From Caenispirillum bisanense (GTDB taxonomy: Bacteria; Pseudomonadota; Alphaproteobacteria; Rhodospirillales; UBA2165), in assembly GCA_945877815.1 (NCBI GenBank), contig CAMDWJ010000002.1, forward strand, positions 1 to 64,000: a stretch of 64,000 nucleotides of DNA, in the 5' to 3' direction. The notes beneath the pieces are model-generated. The model was not told where the DNA came from, ran no database searches, and was given only the letters and a program-made list of their open reading frames with translations. Shown piece by piece: positions 25,699-34,305 of this stretch (its first letter is position 1; each line of letters starts with the position of its first letter). The position numbers and the translations under genes are program-made.

Positions 25699-27198
25699 TT
25701 ACTTCTCGTAAAAATCCGTCACGAACTGTTCGAGCAGGCGCACGCCGAAGGCGGTGCCGCCCTTGGGCACGGTCGGCGCATCGCCCTTCGACCAGGTGAC
25801 GCCGGCGATATCGAGATGCGCCCATGGCGTCTTGTCGACGAAGCGTTGCAGGAACTGCGCCGCGATGATCGAGCCGCCCCCGCGCCCGCCGATATTCTTC
25901 ATATCCGCGCCGTCGGTATTGAGCTCCTTGTCGTACTCTGCACCCATCGGCATGCGCCACAGTTTCTCGCCGACCTTGAGTCCCGAACTGGTCAGGCGCT
26001 CGGATAGTGTGTCGTCGTTGGAAAACAGCCCTGCATATTGCGCGCCGAGCGACACGATGATCGCGCCGGTGAGTGTCGCGAGATTGATCATGAATTTCGG
26101 CTTGAAGCGTTCCTTGCAATACCAGAGCGCGTCGGCCAACACGAGACGGCCTTCGGCGTCGGTATTGATCACTTCGATCGTCTGACCGGACATGGAGGTG
26201 ACGATGTCGCCCGGGCGCTGCGCATTGCCGCCCGGCATGTTTTCCACGCAACCGATGATGCCGACGACATTCACTTTCGCCTTGCGCCCCGCGAGCGCCA
26301 TCATCAGGCCGACCACGACGCCGGCCCCGCCCATATCCCATTTCATGTCTTCCATGCCGCCGGCCGGCTTGATCGAGATGCCGCCGGTATCGAAGGTCAC
26401 ACCCTTGCCGAGGAAGGCGATGGGCGCTTCGCCCCGGCCGGCCGCACCCTTGCCGTTATATTGCATGACGACGAGCTTGGATTCGCGGATGCTGCCCTGG
26501 CCGACGCCGAGCAGCGAGCCCATTCCCAGCCGCTTCATCTGCGCCTCGCCTAGGATCTCCACCTTCACGCCGAGCTTCTCGAGCTCCTTCGCTTTTTTGG
26601 CGAGGACTTCGGGATAAAGAATATTAGCAGGCTCGGAGACGAGATCGCGGGTGAAGAAGACGCCGTCCGCGATGCGGTCGAAATGGGCATAGGCCTTGCG
26701 CGCGATGTCGAACTTGTCGGACTGAAAGGCGATGGTGCGTAAGTTGGGCTTGTCCGATGCCTTTTCCTTGGTGCGGTATTTGTCGAAGCGATAGCTGCGC
26801 AGCCGCGCGCCATAGCCCATGCGCGCCGCCATTTCCCATGCCTTCAGACTGGCGCCGCCGACCGCATCCACCGCGACCACGACCGAACCGCTCTTCTCGC
26901 GTTGCGTCTCGGCATAGATGCGGCCGCCGAGATTTTCCATTTCGGTCTCGGTGATCTCGTCGGGCTTACCGAACCCGACCAGTAGAATGCGGTCGAGTTT
27001 GGTTCCGGCCGGTGCCAGCAACGACAGGCTTTGACCCTTGTTGCCCTCGAAGCGGCTAGCGCGGATCGCGCGGCGGATTGCGCCGCCCGTCTTGCGGTCG
27101 AGTGCTTGCGCCGCCTTGGTCAGGGTGCTTTTGGCGAGCACGCCGACAACCACCGTGCCGGAGGCAGGTAGACCGTGTTTGACGAACGAAACCTTCAT
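25699..27198 (-). CDS. pepA: Leucyl aminopeptidase (M17 family)
   Basis: A 499-residue cytosolic M17 aminopeptidase that removes N-terminal residues and can also bind DNA at some sites. The signature NTDAEGRLVLADAL lies at about residue 340 and the metal-binding segment GKGVTFDTGGISIKP near residue 270. Metal and catalytic residues (Lys, Asp, Glu) of the family are present in these blocks. It is convergent with phoD (4 bp between stops) and follows the flippase-like gene on the same strand. holC, its usual downstream neighbour, is displaced. Confidence 0.96.
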   Translation of the reverse strand: MKVSFVKHGLPASGTVVVGVLAKSTLTKAAQALDRKTGGAIRRAIRASRFEGNKGQSLSLLAPAGTKLDRILLVGFGKPDEITETEMENLGGRIYAETQREKSGSVVVAVDAVGGASLKAWEMAARMGYGARLRSYRFDKYRTKEKASDKPNLRTIAFQSDKFDIARKAYAHFDRIADGVFFTRDLVSEPANILYPEVLAKKAKELEKLGVKVEILGEAQMKRLGMGSLLGVGQGSIRESKLVVMQYNGKGAAGRGEAPIAFLGKGVTFDTGGISIKPAGGMEDMKWDMGGAGVVVGLMMALAGRKAKVNVVGIIGCVENMPGGNAQRPGDIVTSMSGQTIEVINTDAEGRLVLADALWYCKERFKPKFMINLATLTGAIIVSLGAQYAGLFSNDDTLSERLTSSGLKVGEKLWRMPMGAEYDKELNTDGADMKNIGGRGGGSIIAAQFLQRFVDKTPWAHLDIAGVTWSKGDAPTVPKGGTAFGVRLLEQFVTDFYEK

Positions 27199-27272
27199 GG
27201 ATGGATCTTTCTCGGCTAAGGACAGGGGCTTGATGGCAACTGTAGCGTTGCGGCTCGGTCTCTTGAAAGCCC

Positions 27273-28235
27273 CTAGTTTCCGCTACTTTCAGATGTGCCC
27301 GCGTCGACGGACTTGCTGCGGCCGCTAGCAAGCCACACCAAGCCGGCCGGCAGAGATGCCACAAGATTGACCACACCGAACAGGATCGACAGCACGAAGG
27401 CATCGCTTTGCGCGACACCGACAAAAGCGAAAACGGCGACCATTGCGCCCTCGCGGATTCCCCAGCCGGCGATCGAGATCGGGATGGTCGTGATCAGGAT
27501 GACCGGCGGAATCAATACGATGCAATCGAGCAGATCGATCGCATCGAGGCCCAACGCCTTGGCAAGCACATAGACCATCACCGATATCAGGAGTTGTCCG
27601 ACGACACCCAACGCTATCGCGGCGATGGCGTAGGCCGGGCGCAGGAACAGCCGCTTTGCATCGCCTGCGAGTTGCACGAGGCCACGCACGATACTCCACC
27701 GGCGCCAGTTATCGGGAATGCGATCCAGCACCATCAATACGCCGACGCCGAACAGTCCGCCCAAGGCGAGCACGGGGAAGACATATTTGGCAGGATTGTC
27801 GCCGATACGCGCAAGCAGGAACGGCTGCGTCGCGACGACCAGCAAAATCAGGCCGAGCACCGCGACGACGCGCTCCAACATCACGCTATTGATGGCCGCC
27901 CCCAATGAAAGGCCGGCGCGACGGCTGAAAAACATGCGCGCGGCGTCGCCCCCGATGGTCGAGGGCAAGGCTTGATTGAAGAAGGCTGCAATATAAAGCA
28001 TGCGCAACGCCGCTAGGAATTTGAGCCGCGCGCCGATGGCCGCGATCACAATCAGCCAGCGCACTGAATTGTTAACCATCAACGCAGCGAAAACAGCGAC
28101 CGACGCGGCGATCCAAAGGCCTTCGACTTGGGCGATGCGCTGCGCCGCATCGCCCAAGTCGAAGGTCGACGCCATATAGGCGATAAGCGCCGCCGAGAAG
28201 GCTAATTTGAGGGCGAAGCCCAGATACTGCTTCAT
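27273..28235 (-). CDS. Flippase-like (lysylphosphatidylglycerol synthase TM region, UPF0104) membrane protein
   Basis: A 320-residue membrane protein with about eight hydrophobic segments. It shows the family pattern NNSVRWLIVIAA, FFNQALPSTIGGDAARMFF, SVMLERVVAVLGLI and a late VILITTIPISIAGWGIREGA. Members (YbhN, AglD, MprF N-terminal part) are thought to flip or move lipid-linked compounds. The substrate is unknown. It may be transcribed with pepA after a 74-bp gap. Confidence 0.82.
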   Translation of the reverse strand: MKQYLGFALKLAFSAALIAYMASTFDLGDAAQRIAQVEGLWIAASVAVFAALMVNNSVRWLIVIAAIGARLKFLAALRMLYIAAFFNQALPSTIGGDAARMFFSRRAGLSLGAAINSVMLERVVAVLGLILLVVATQPFLLARIGDNPAKYVFPVLALGGLFGVGVLMVLDRIPDNWRRWSIVRGLVQLAGDAKRLFLRPAYAIAAIALGVVGQLLISVMVYVLAKALGLDAIDLLDCIVLIPPVILITTIPISIAGWGIREGAMVAVFAFVGVAQSDAFVLSILFGVVNLVASLPAGLVWLASGRSKSVDAGTSESSGN

Positions 28236-28311
28236 GGCAGAGGGGATTAGGGCAATTTGCCCGTCCGATCAATCTCACTTACCCCTCCCCATAGGCGAGG
28301 GAACTCCGGGA

Positions 28312-28782
28312 TCAGGCCGATTTCTTCCGCTTTTGCGCCGTCGGAACGTCCTGATCGACGACCCGGACTATAAGATCGAGCAAGATCCTGCGTTCCTCAG
28401 GGCTCAGCTTAGCCAGCATCCGGCGTTGCGCCCGGTCGGCGGCGGGCAGCAGAACACCCAAAAGATTGCGTCCCGCCTCCGTCAGATACAGCAGGTTCGA
28501 GCGCCGGTCGTGTGGCGCCGGTGCTCGTGTGATCAGTTGCTTCTTTTCTAAGCGCAGGACCACACCCGCAATCGTGGTGCGGTCGAGCTTGATGGCGTTC
28601 GCGAGACGCAACTGGTCCGTTCCGGGGCGGAATTGGATGGCGCGCAGAGCCGCCAATTGAACCGGCGTGATGTCCAGCGGTTCCGTTTCATCGGCATAAA
28701 AAGCGTCTGCCGTCTGGTGCATACGGCGGATCAGGTAATTCAACCGCTTGAGCTGGTCGTCGTGAAGCGTGTCCTCGGTCAT
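28312..28782 (-). CDS. MarR family transcriptional regulator
   Basis: A 156-residue regulator with the MarR winged helix: LDITPVQLAALRAIQFRPGT, LRLANAIKLDRTTIAGVVLR (recognition helix) and the wing RAPAPHDRRSNLLYLTEAGR. Such proteins normally bind aromatic or phenolic ligands and release their operator. It is divergent from the CoA-transferase-like operon, with a TAATCA-N6-TGATTA inverted repeat between them, so it probably represses that operon and itself. Confidence 0.9.
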   Translation of the reverse strand: MTEDTLHDDQLKRLNYLIRRMHQTADAFYADETEPLDITPVQLAALRAIQFRPGTDQLRLANAIKLDRTTIAGVVLRLEKKQLITRAPAPHDRRSNLLYLTEAGRNLLGVLLPAADRAQRRMLAKLSPEERRILLDLIVRVVDQDVPTAQKRKKSA

Positions 28783-28823
28783 GGGCGCAGTGTAATCCAG
28801 TGACGCCCGGCAAAACCAGATAA

Positions 28824-28841
28824 TAATCAGTACTATGATTA
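28824..28841. promoter_or_regulatory. Candidate MarR operator
   Basis: TAATCA and TGATTA form a perfect inverted repeat with a 6-bp spacer, in the 127-bp region between the MarR gene and the divergent catabolic operon. It overlaps AT-rich sequence that probably holds promoter elements, e.g. TATTAT on the minus strand. Confidence 0.5.
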
Positions 28842-28909
28842 ATTTCGTTGACTCAGGCCAACGTGGATCCTAGGAGTCGAGGCAACGAATTAGCATTGGA
28901 ACCCTCCGA

Positions 28910-29875
28910 ATGGCGTCCACACCCACAGACGTACCTCCGCATAAGTTCATGATCCCGCTCGACGAGCAGACGGCCAAAACCGCCAAGCGTACGAGCAAGC
29001 TCATCAGCCTCGAAGAAGCGGGCAAGATCATCGCTTCGAAAAAGACGATCTCGCTCGCCGGATCGCATTCGGCGGACGCGGCCATGAGCCTGATCCGCGC
29101 CGCCATCCGCGCCGGTGCCAAGGACATGACCATGATCCCGCCGGTCACGACATCGATCGCGGCCGACCTGCCCATCGCGGCGAAAATGCTGTCGAAGCTC
29201 TATCTGTCCTATGTCGGCTTCGAGGTGTGGGGCATGGCGCCCGCCTTCCGCTTTGCGGCCGAGAACCAGACGATGGAAATCGTCGAGGCCGACGAGCCCT
29301 TCATTCTATTGGGCACGCAGGCGGCGGCCGGCGGCCGGCCGTTCAACACGGTGCAATATCTGTACGATGCGACCTCGCATCCGAAATTGAACCCCGAGAT
29401 CAAAACCGTGACCGATCCCTACACCGGTTGCACCGTCTATACGATCCCACCCTTGTATTCCGATGTCTTCATCATGCATGCGCAGGCGTGCGACGAATTC
29501 GGCAATGCGCAATGCTGGGGCGGCAGCGGCCAGGAACGCGACAAGGCGAAGGCCGCGAAAATGGTCATCGTGCAGACCGATCAAATCGTGCCCTCGTCCG
29601 AAATCGAAAAAGACGCGGGCAAGCAGACCATCCCTGGCCTCTGGGTCGATCACGTCGTGCATGTGCCTTACGCCGCGCATCCTACCTTCTCGTCGCTCAA
29701 CTACGCGCCCGACGAGGAGCACTTGAAGCTCTATATCGACATGGTGAAGGACGGCCGCGCGCAGGAATACATCGATACCTACGTCACCGGTCCGAAGGAT
29801 CACATGGACTATATCGAGCGCGTCGGCGGAATGGCGCGCATGGAAGAACTCCGTAAAGCAGTCGCGGAAGGCTAG
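28910..29875 (+). CDS. CoA-transferase family I, alpha-like subunit (glutaconate CoA-transferase/IpdA-like)
   Basis: A 321-residue protein of the class I CoA-transferase alpha-subunit fold: KTISLAGSHSADAAMSLIRA, MTMIPPVTTSIAADLPI, GTQAAAGGRPFNTVQYLYDA and IVQTDQIVPSSEIEKD. The closest biochemical models are glutaconate CoA-transferase GctA and the steroid-ring hydrolase IpdA. It is the first gene of the cluster and is followed after 6 bp by the beta-like subunit, with which it should form a heteromer. Regulation by the divergent MarR protein is likely. Confidence 0.82.
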   Translation: MASTPTDVPPHKFMIPLDEQTAKTAKRTSKLISLEEAGKIIASKKTISLAGSHSADAAMSLIRAAIRAGAKDMTMIPPVTTSIAADLPIAAKMLSKLYLSYVGFEVWGMAPAFRFAAENQTMEIVEADEPFILLGTQAAAGGRPFNTVQYLYDATSHPKLNPEIKTVTDPYTGCTVYTIPPLYSDVFIMHAQACDEFGNAQCWGGSGQERDKAKAAKMVIVQTDQIVPSSEIEKDAGKQTIPGLWVDHVVHVPYAAHPTFSSLNYAPDEEHLKLYIDMVKDGRAQEYIDTYVTGPKDHMDYIERVGGMARMEELRKAVAEG

Positions 29876-29881
29876 AGGCAC

Positions 29882-30727
29882 ATGGCAGAAGTCGCTTATC
29901 CCGGAACCGATCGCTATTCGATGGCAGAACTCATGGCCGTCTTGCTCGCGCGCATGGCGGTAGGCGACGCCGAAAGTGCGGGCGGCGGCGGCGCCAACCA
30001 GATCATCAGCCTCGCCGGCAATCGCCTCGCGCAGCTTACCACCGCGCCGAACGTGTGGCTCTTCACCGGCGGCGCCGGCGTCTATAACGGGAAGTTCGAT
30101 CGCCTCCCCATCGGCACGTGGGATTCGCGCTGCGGCCAGGATGCCGAATGCAAGATTCCGTTGATCGACGTCGCCGACGGCCTGACCAAGGGCGTTAACG
30201 ATAATCAGCCGAAACGCGTGCAGCGCGTCGGCGCGGGCGGACTCGGCGGTATCCAGGTCGACAAATACGGCAACATCAACATGATCGGCATTGGCCCGCA
30301 TCCGAAGCTGAAGGTGCGCGGTCCGGGAACTGTCGGTTCCATCTGGCTCGGCGCCGGACAGACCAACATCTTCCTGCAGCATCACGGCAAACGCCTATTC
30401 GTCGAAAAGGTCGACTACGTCAGCGGCGCCGGCTGGCTGACGGGCGGCGATTCCCGCGCCAGAACCTTGAACGGACGCGAAGGGCCGCGCTACGTCTGGA
30501 CGCCGATCGCCGTCATGGATTTTACCCCGGACGAACATCGCATGCGGATTTGCACGGTGCATCCGGGCTACACGGTCACCGACGTTGTCGCCAATACAGG
30601 ATTCGAATTGGCGATCCCAGACATGGTGCCGACCACCACCGCACCGACCGATTACGAACTGCACATGTTGCGCACCAAGGTCGATCCGGACGGCGTGTTG
30701 CGGACCAAGCGCGTGACCGTTGGTTAA
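29882..30727 (+). CDS. CoA-transferase family I, beta-like subunit (IpdB-like)
   Basis: A 281-residue partner of the preceding subunit, with the beta-subunit N-terminus YSMAELMAVLLARMAVGDAE and the segment ANQIISLAGNRLAQLTTAPN. Where classical transferases carry the catalytic glutamate of the FE-x-G type, this protein reads VWLFTGGAGVYNG, with no glutamate. IpdAB also lacks the canonical glutamate and acts as a hydrolase, so this pair may not transfer CoA. The position assignment is by eye. AGAGG lies just upstream of the ATG. Confidence 0.78.
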   Translation: MAEVAYPGTDRYSMAELMAVLLARMAVGDAESAGGGGANQIISLAGNRLAQLTTAPNVWLFTGGAGVYNGKFDRLPIGTWDSRCGQDAECKIPLIDVADGLTKGVNDNQPKRVQRVGAGGLGGIQVDKYGNINMIGIGPHPKLKVRGPGTVGSIWLGAGQTNIFLQHHGKRLFVEKVDYVSGAGWLTGGDSRARTLNGREGPRYVWTPIAVMDFTPDEHRMRICTVHPGYTVTDVVANTGFELAIPDMVPTTTAPTDYELHMLRTKVDPDGVLRTKRVTVG

Positions 30728-30822
30728 GCGGAGCAAGACCCCCGCCGCAGACAACAAGCGAAGAGGACCGGAATCGGAATCATAACCCGCGTGGCACGGC
30801 GGGAAACGACAGGAGAGAAGCA

Positions 30823-32277
30823 ATGACAGATGAAATGATGTGCGACGTCCTCGTCATCGGCTATGGCGGCGCCGGCGCGTCGGCAGCCATCGAGGCGCAC
30901 GACGCCGGCGCCGAAGTTGTCATCCTGGAAAAACTGGACGAGCCCGGCGGCAATACCCGCTGGAGCAATTGCTCGTGGTTCGCACCGCCTCCCGGCACCG
31001 AGCAGCAGGCCGTCGAGCATATCGACGCGCTGTGCTTCGGCCGCACGCCCATCCCGGTCATCGAGGCCTATGTGAAGGCCGCCTCCGAGAACAAAGCTTG
31101 GATCGAGAAACTCGGCGGCGTTTACAAGGCGACCCACTTCCTCAACGTGCGTTATCCGACGATCACCCATCCCTCCTGGCCGAACTTCCCGGGCTCGGCC
31201 GCGATGGTCAATCAAACCGTCATGTCGCCGCGCGACGATCAGCCCAACGGCGAACGCCTGTTCGGACTGTTGCGCGACCATGTCGAGAAACGCGGTGTGA
31301 AGGTCTTCACCGGCACGCCCGCCAGAGATCTGATCACCAACGGCAAGGGCGAGGTCGTCGGCGCCACCGCCCTGAAGGACGGCAAGAGCTTCACCGTGAA
31401 GGCGCGGCGCGCCGTGATCCTGTGCAGCGGCGGATTCGAATTCAACGAAGAGATGAAGAACGAATATCTGCCCATTTACCCGGTGACCGCCATCGGCAGC
31501 CCGGGCAATACGGGCGACGGCATCACGATGGCGCGCAAACTCGGTGCGCAGATCTGGCATATGGGCGTGTGTGTCGCCGGCTTCGGTCTCGAGGTCGACG
31601 GTTATCCCGGCGGCTTCGGCATTTCCTTCCCGACGCCGCACTTCATCCACGTCAACAAATACGGCAAGCGCTTCGCCAACGAGCTTGGCACCGAGATGCA
31701 TTTCGCGTGGCACGAGGTCGCGGTTTTCGATCCCAAGAAGCCCGGCCATCCCACCTTGCCGTCCTATGCGATCTTCGATCACCAGGCGGTGCAGAAAGGC
31801 GCGGTCAGCATCGGCACAGCGGGGACGACGCGGGACTATAAGTGGAGCCCCGACAATTCCGCCGAGATTGCCAAAGGGTGGATCAAGAAAGCCGATACGA
31901 TCGGCGAACTGGCGAAGATACTGAAGCTCGATGCGGCGGTGCTGGAAAAGACGGTTGCCAAATACAACGACGCCTGCGCCAAAGGCGCCGACGATGACTT
32001 CCATCGCGCTAGGGAAACGCTGCAACCGTTCAAGGGCCCCTTTTACGCAATGGAAATGAATCTCCGCATGGTCAACACCATGGGCGGGCCGCGACGCGAC
32101 GAACATGCGCGCGTCGTCAAACCCGACGGCACGCCGATCGGACGCCTCTATTCGGCGGGCGAGTTGGGCTCACTGTGGGGGCATCTCTATTGCGGTGGCG
32201 GCAATGTCGGCGAGGCGCTCGCCATCGGACGCCAAGCCGGCCAGAACGCCGCCAAAGAAAAACCCTGGAGCAACTAG
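30823..32277 (+). CDS. FAD-dependent oxidoreductase (fumarate reductase/KstD-like flavoprotein)
   Basis: A 484-residue flavoprotein with the N-terminal dinucleotide-binding motif VLVIGYGGAGASAAIEAHDA followed by EKLDEPGGNTRWSN, and the C-terminal FAD block GRLYSAGELGSLWGHLYCGG and GGNVGEALAIGRQAG. This arrangement is shared by fumarate reductase flavoproteins, 3-ketosteroid dehydrogenases and tricarballylate dehydrogenase. It probably oxidises or reduces a C-C double bond next to a carbonyl. The start is set by AGGAGAG at 30811. It lies downstream of the CoA-transferase-like pair and 1 bp before the next gene. Confidence 0.85.
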   Translation: MTDEMMCDVLVIGYGGAGASAAIEAHDAGAEVVILEKLDEPGGNTRWSNCSWFAPPPGTEQQAVEHIDALCFGRTPIPVIEAYVKAASENKAWIEKLGGVYKATHFLNVRYPTITHPSWPNFPGSAAMVNQTVMSPRDDQPNGERLFGLLRDHVEKRGVKVFTGTPARDLITNGKGEVVGATALKDGKSFTVKARRAVILCSGGFEFNEEMKNEYLPIYPVTAIGSPGNTGDGITMARKLGAQIWHMGVCVAGFGLEVDGYPGGFGISFPTPHFIHVNKYGKRFANELGTEMHFAWHEVAVFDPKKPGHPTLPSYAIFDHQAVQKGAVSIGTAGTTRDYKWSPDNSAEIAKGWIKKADTIGELAKILKLDAAVLEKTVAKYNDACAKGADDDFHRARETLQPFKGPFYAMEMNLRMVNTMGGPRRDEHARVVKPDGTPIGRLYSAGELGSLWGHLYCGGGNVGEALAIGRQAGQNAAKEKPWSN

Positions 32278-32278
32278 A

Positions 32279-32716
32279 ATGGCCGGGACGCCGTTCATCA
32301 TTCAGCAATTCACGCTCGCGGCGTCCCAGTACCGCGTCTGGGATCTGCTGGCCACCAGCATCCTGCAAAGCATGCCGGTCGAGCAGACCGAGATCGTCAA
32401 CGATTCCACTATGCGCGGCGTGTTGCGCTTCAAGTTCGCCGGCATCATCGTTCCGCTGCGCCTGCAGATCGAAGTCGCCGACGTGTCACCCATGGACTCC
32501 TTCACCACACTTGTGACCGTCACCAAATGGGGAACCGAGACTGTGTTGCGCGTGAAATACGATCTAACGGTCGTGGGCGACGAGCAGATCCAGGTGAACT
32601 GCTCGGCCATGATCGAGAAGGCACCGGCCTGGATGGCGCTGGTGACGCCGATGCAGAAGAGTTTCGCCGCGAACATGTTCGAAGATATCCGCAAGGAACT
32701 CGTTCGCGCGGTGTGA
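32279..32716 (+). CDS. CoxG-like SRPBCC-fold protein, hypothetical
   Basis: A 145-residue protein without signal peptide. Its pattern (FTLAASQYRVWDLLATSIL, then LRFKFAGIIVPLRLQIEVAD, and a long amphipathic C-terminal helix) resembles SRPBCC/CoxG-type lipid- or quinone-binding proteins. It begins one base after the FAD oxidoreductase stop, so the two are very likely co-expressed, and a role as partner of the oxidoreductase, e.g. handling a hydrophobic substrate or quinone, is a reasonable inference. The family assignment is moderate. Confidence 0.6.
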   Translation: MAGTPFIIQQFTLAASQYRVWDLLATSILQSMPVEQTEIVNDSTMRGVLRFKFAGIIVPLRLQIEVADVSPMDSFTTLVTVTKWGTETVLRVKYDLTVVGDEQIQVNCSAMIEKAPAWMALVTPMQKSFAANMFEDIRKELVRAV

Positions 32717-32753
32717 TCGCGTGCTGTCGCCGTTTAATATAGGGAGAACAATC

Positions 32754-34283
32754 ATGCGTTTAACGACATTGGGACTGATAGCCGCCGCCAGCGCGTTGCT
32801 TGCAAACCCAGCCTTCGCGCAAAAATCCAAGGACACAGTGCGTTATGCCGTGAGCAACCCGTTCGCGGTCCTTTCCAATTTCCATCTGCCGCTCGACGAA
32901 GCGGCCGTCGTCTACAAGAAGGTCTACGAGCCGCTCATCGGGTTCGACGAATATAATCAGAAATGGGTTCCGCGCCTGGCATCGGCGTGGCGAACGGTGT
33001 CGCCCGGCGTCTACGAATTCGATCTGCGCCAGGACATCAAGTTTCACAACGGCAACACCTTCAATGCCGACGATGTCATCCGAACTTTGAAATACATCGC
33101 CGATCCCGCAGTGAAACTCACGTTCAAACAACGCTACAGTTGGATCAAGGACGTCGAAAAACTATCCCAGTACAAGATCCGGATCATCGCCGATGAACCG
33201 CGAACGGACCATTTCGAGCTGCTCGCCTTTCGCATCAACATCTGGGATGCGGAGACCATGGACAAGCTCGACAATATCGAAGATTACGGGCGTCTGTCTC
33301 CTTACGGAACGGGCATCTTCAAAGCCGTCTCCATGGATCGCAACGCCGGCGTCATCGTGGAACGTTACGAGGGCTTCAACACTAATCGCGCGGAGACAAC
33401 CGGGTCGAAGCGTGTCCATGCCATACCCATGCCGGACCGCCAGACGCAGGTGGCGCAGCTTCTCACCGGCGGCGTGGACATTTTGCGCGGGGTTGGTCCC
33501 GATACCGCCAAGGAGCTGGATCGCAACCCGAATATCGACATCACCAACCTCGCTTCGCCCTCGACGTTTTATTTCGCGCTCGATTCCGCCGGCGTTTCCG
33601 GCAACAAGGCACTGACCGACAAGCGGGTGCGGCGCGCCGTTTTCATGGCGATCGATCGCGACACGCTGATCAAGCATCTGGTGCCCGGCAGCGAGGTCGC
33701 GGAAAAGCTCGATGCCCTTTGCTATAAATCGACGCGCGACTGCAAATTCAACGTCAAAGCCCCGGACTACGACCCGGCCGGCGCCAAGAAGCTGCTGGCC
33801 GAGGCCGGTTATCCCAACGGCTTCGAGTTCGAATACAACGTCTTCTCCCCCTACATTCATTTGGGCGAGGCGATAGCGGGCGATCTGCGCAAGATCGGCA
33901 TCATTGCGAAGATCCAGAGCGTCGATATCTCGCTCTACCGCCGCAAGCAGGGTCAGGGCCAACTCCAGGGAATCTCGGTTCTGAGCCCCAGCGCGACCCA
34001 TCCGTCGGCGTCGAACATACTCAATATCTTCTTCGATGGGCCTGCGTTCCAATATTACAACGACAAGATCATCTCCGACTCGATCGAAGCCGCGGGCCGC
34101 GAGTTCGACGACGCCAAACGCGCCGATCTCTACGCCACGGTCTTCGATCGCGCCAATAGCGAAAGCTACATTTTCCCTGTCACCTCGATCCCGACCGTTT
34201 ATGCGCACACCAAAGACATCAAGATCGTCCCTGACCCTTATGCGACCGGCGACGTGTGGTCGACGTCATATACCTGGAAGTAG
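32754..34283 (+). CDS. ABC transporter substrate-binding protein, family 5, orphan (second copy)
   Basis: A 509-residue SBP_bac_5 protein. The signal peptide (LTTLGLIAAASALLANPAFA, about residues 3-22) is followed by the mature start QKSKDTVRYAVS, the same as the SBP at 8866. Family blocks: FDLRQDIKFHNGNTFNADD, GTGIFKAVSMDRNAG, KRVRRAVFMAIDRDTLIKHL. A good AGGGAGA site precedes the ATG. It is the last gene of the cluster and probably captures its growth substrate, but no permease or ATPase is encoded here. Confidence 0.9.
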   Translation: MRLTTLGLIAAASALLANPAFAQKSKDTVRYAVSNPFAVLSNFHLPLDEAAVVYKKVYEPLIGFDEYNQKWVPRLASAWRTVSPGVYEFDLRQDIKFHNGNTFNADDVIRTLKYIADPAVKLTFKQRYSWIKDVEKLSQYKIRIIADEPRTDHFELLAFRINIWDAETMDKLDNIEDYGRLSPYGTGIFKAVSMDRNAGVIVERYEGFNTNRAETTGSKRVHAIPMPDRQTQVAQLLTGGVDILRGVGPDTAKELDRNPNIDITNLASPSTFYFALDSAGVSGNKALTDKRVRRAVFMAIDRDTLIKHLVPGSEVAEKLDALCYKSTRDCKFNVKAPDYDPAGAKKLLAEAGYPNGFEFEYNVFSPYIHLGEAIAGDLRKIGIIAKIQSVDISLYRRKQGQGQLQGISVLSPSATHPSASNILNIFFDGPAFQYYNDKIISDSIEAAGREFDDAKRADLYATVFDRANSESYIFPVTSIPTVYAHTKDIKIVPDPYATGDVWSTSYTWK

Positions 34284-34305
34284 ATCGGCACCGACGGGCG
34301 ACCGA

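Noticed and set aside
30724-32106. A 460-codon minus-strand frame
   Set aside because: Antisense to the FAD oxidoreductase, which has clear dinucleotide motifs.
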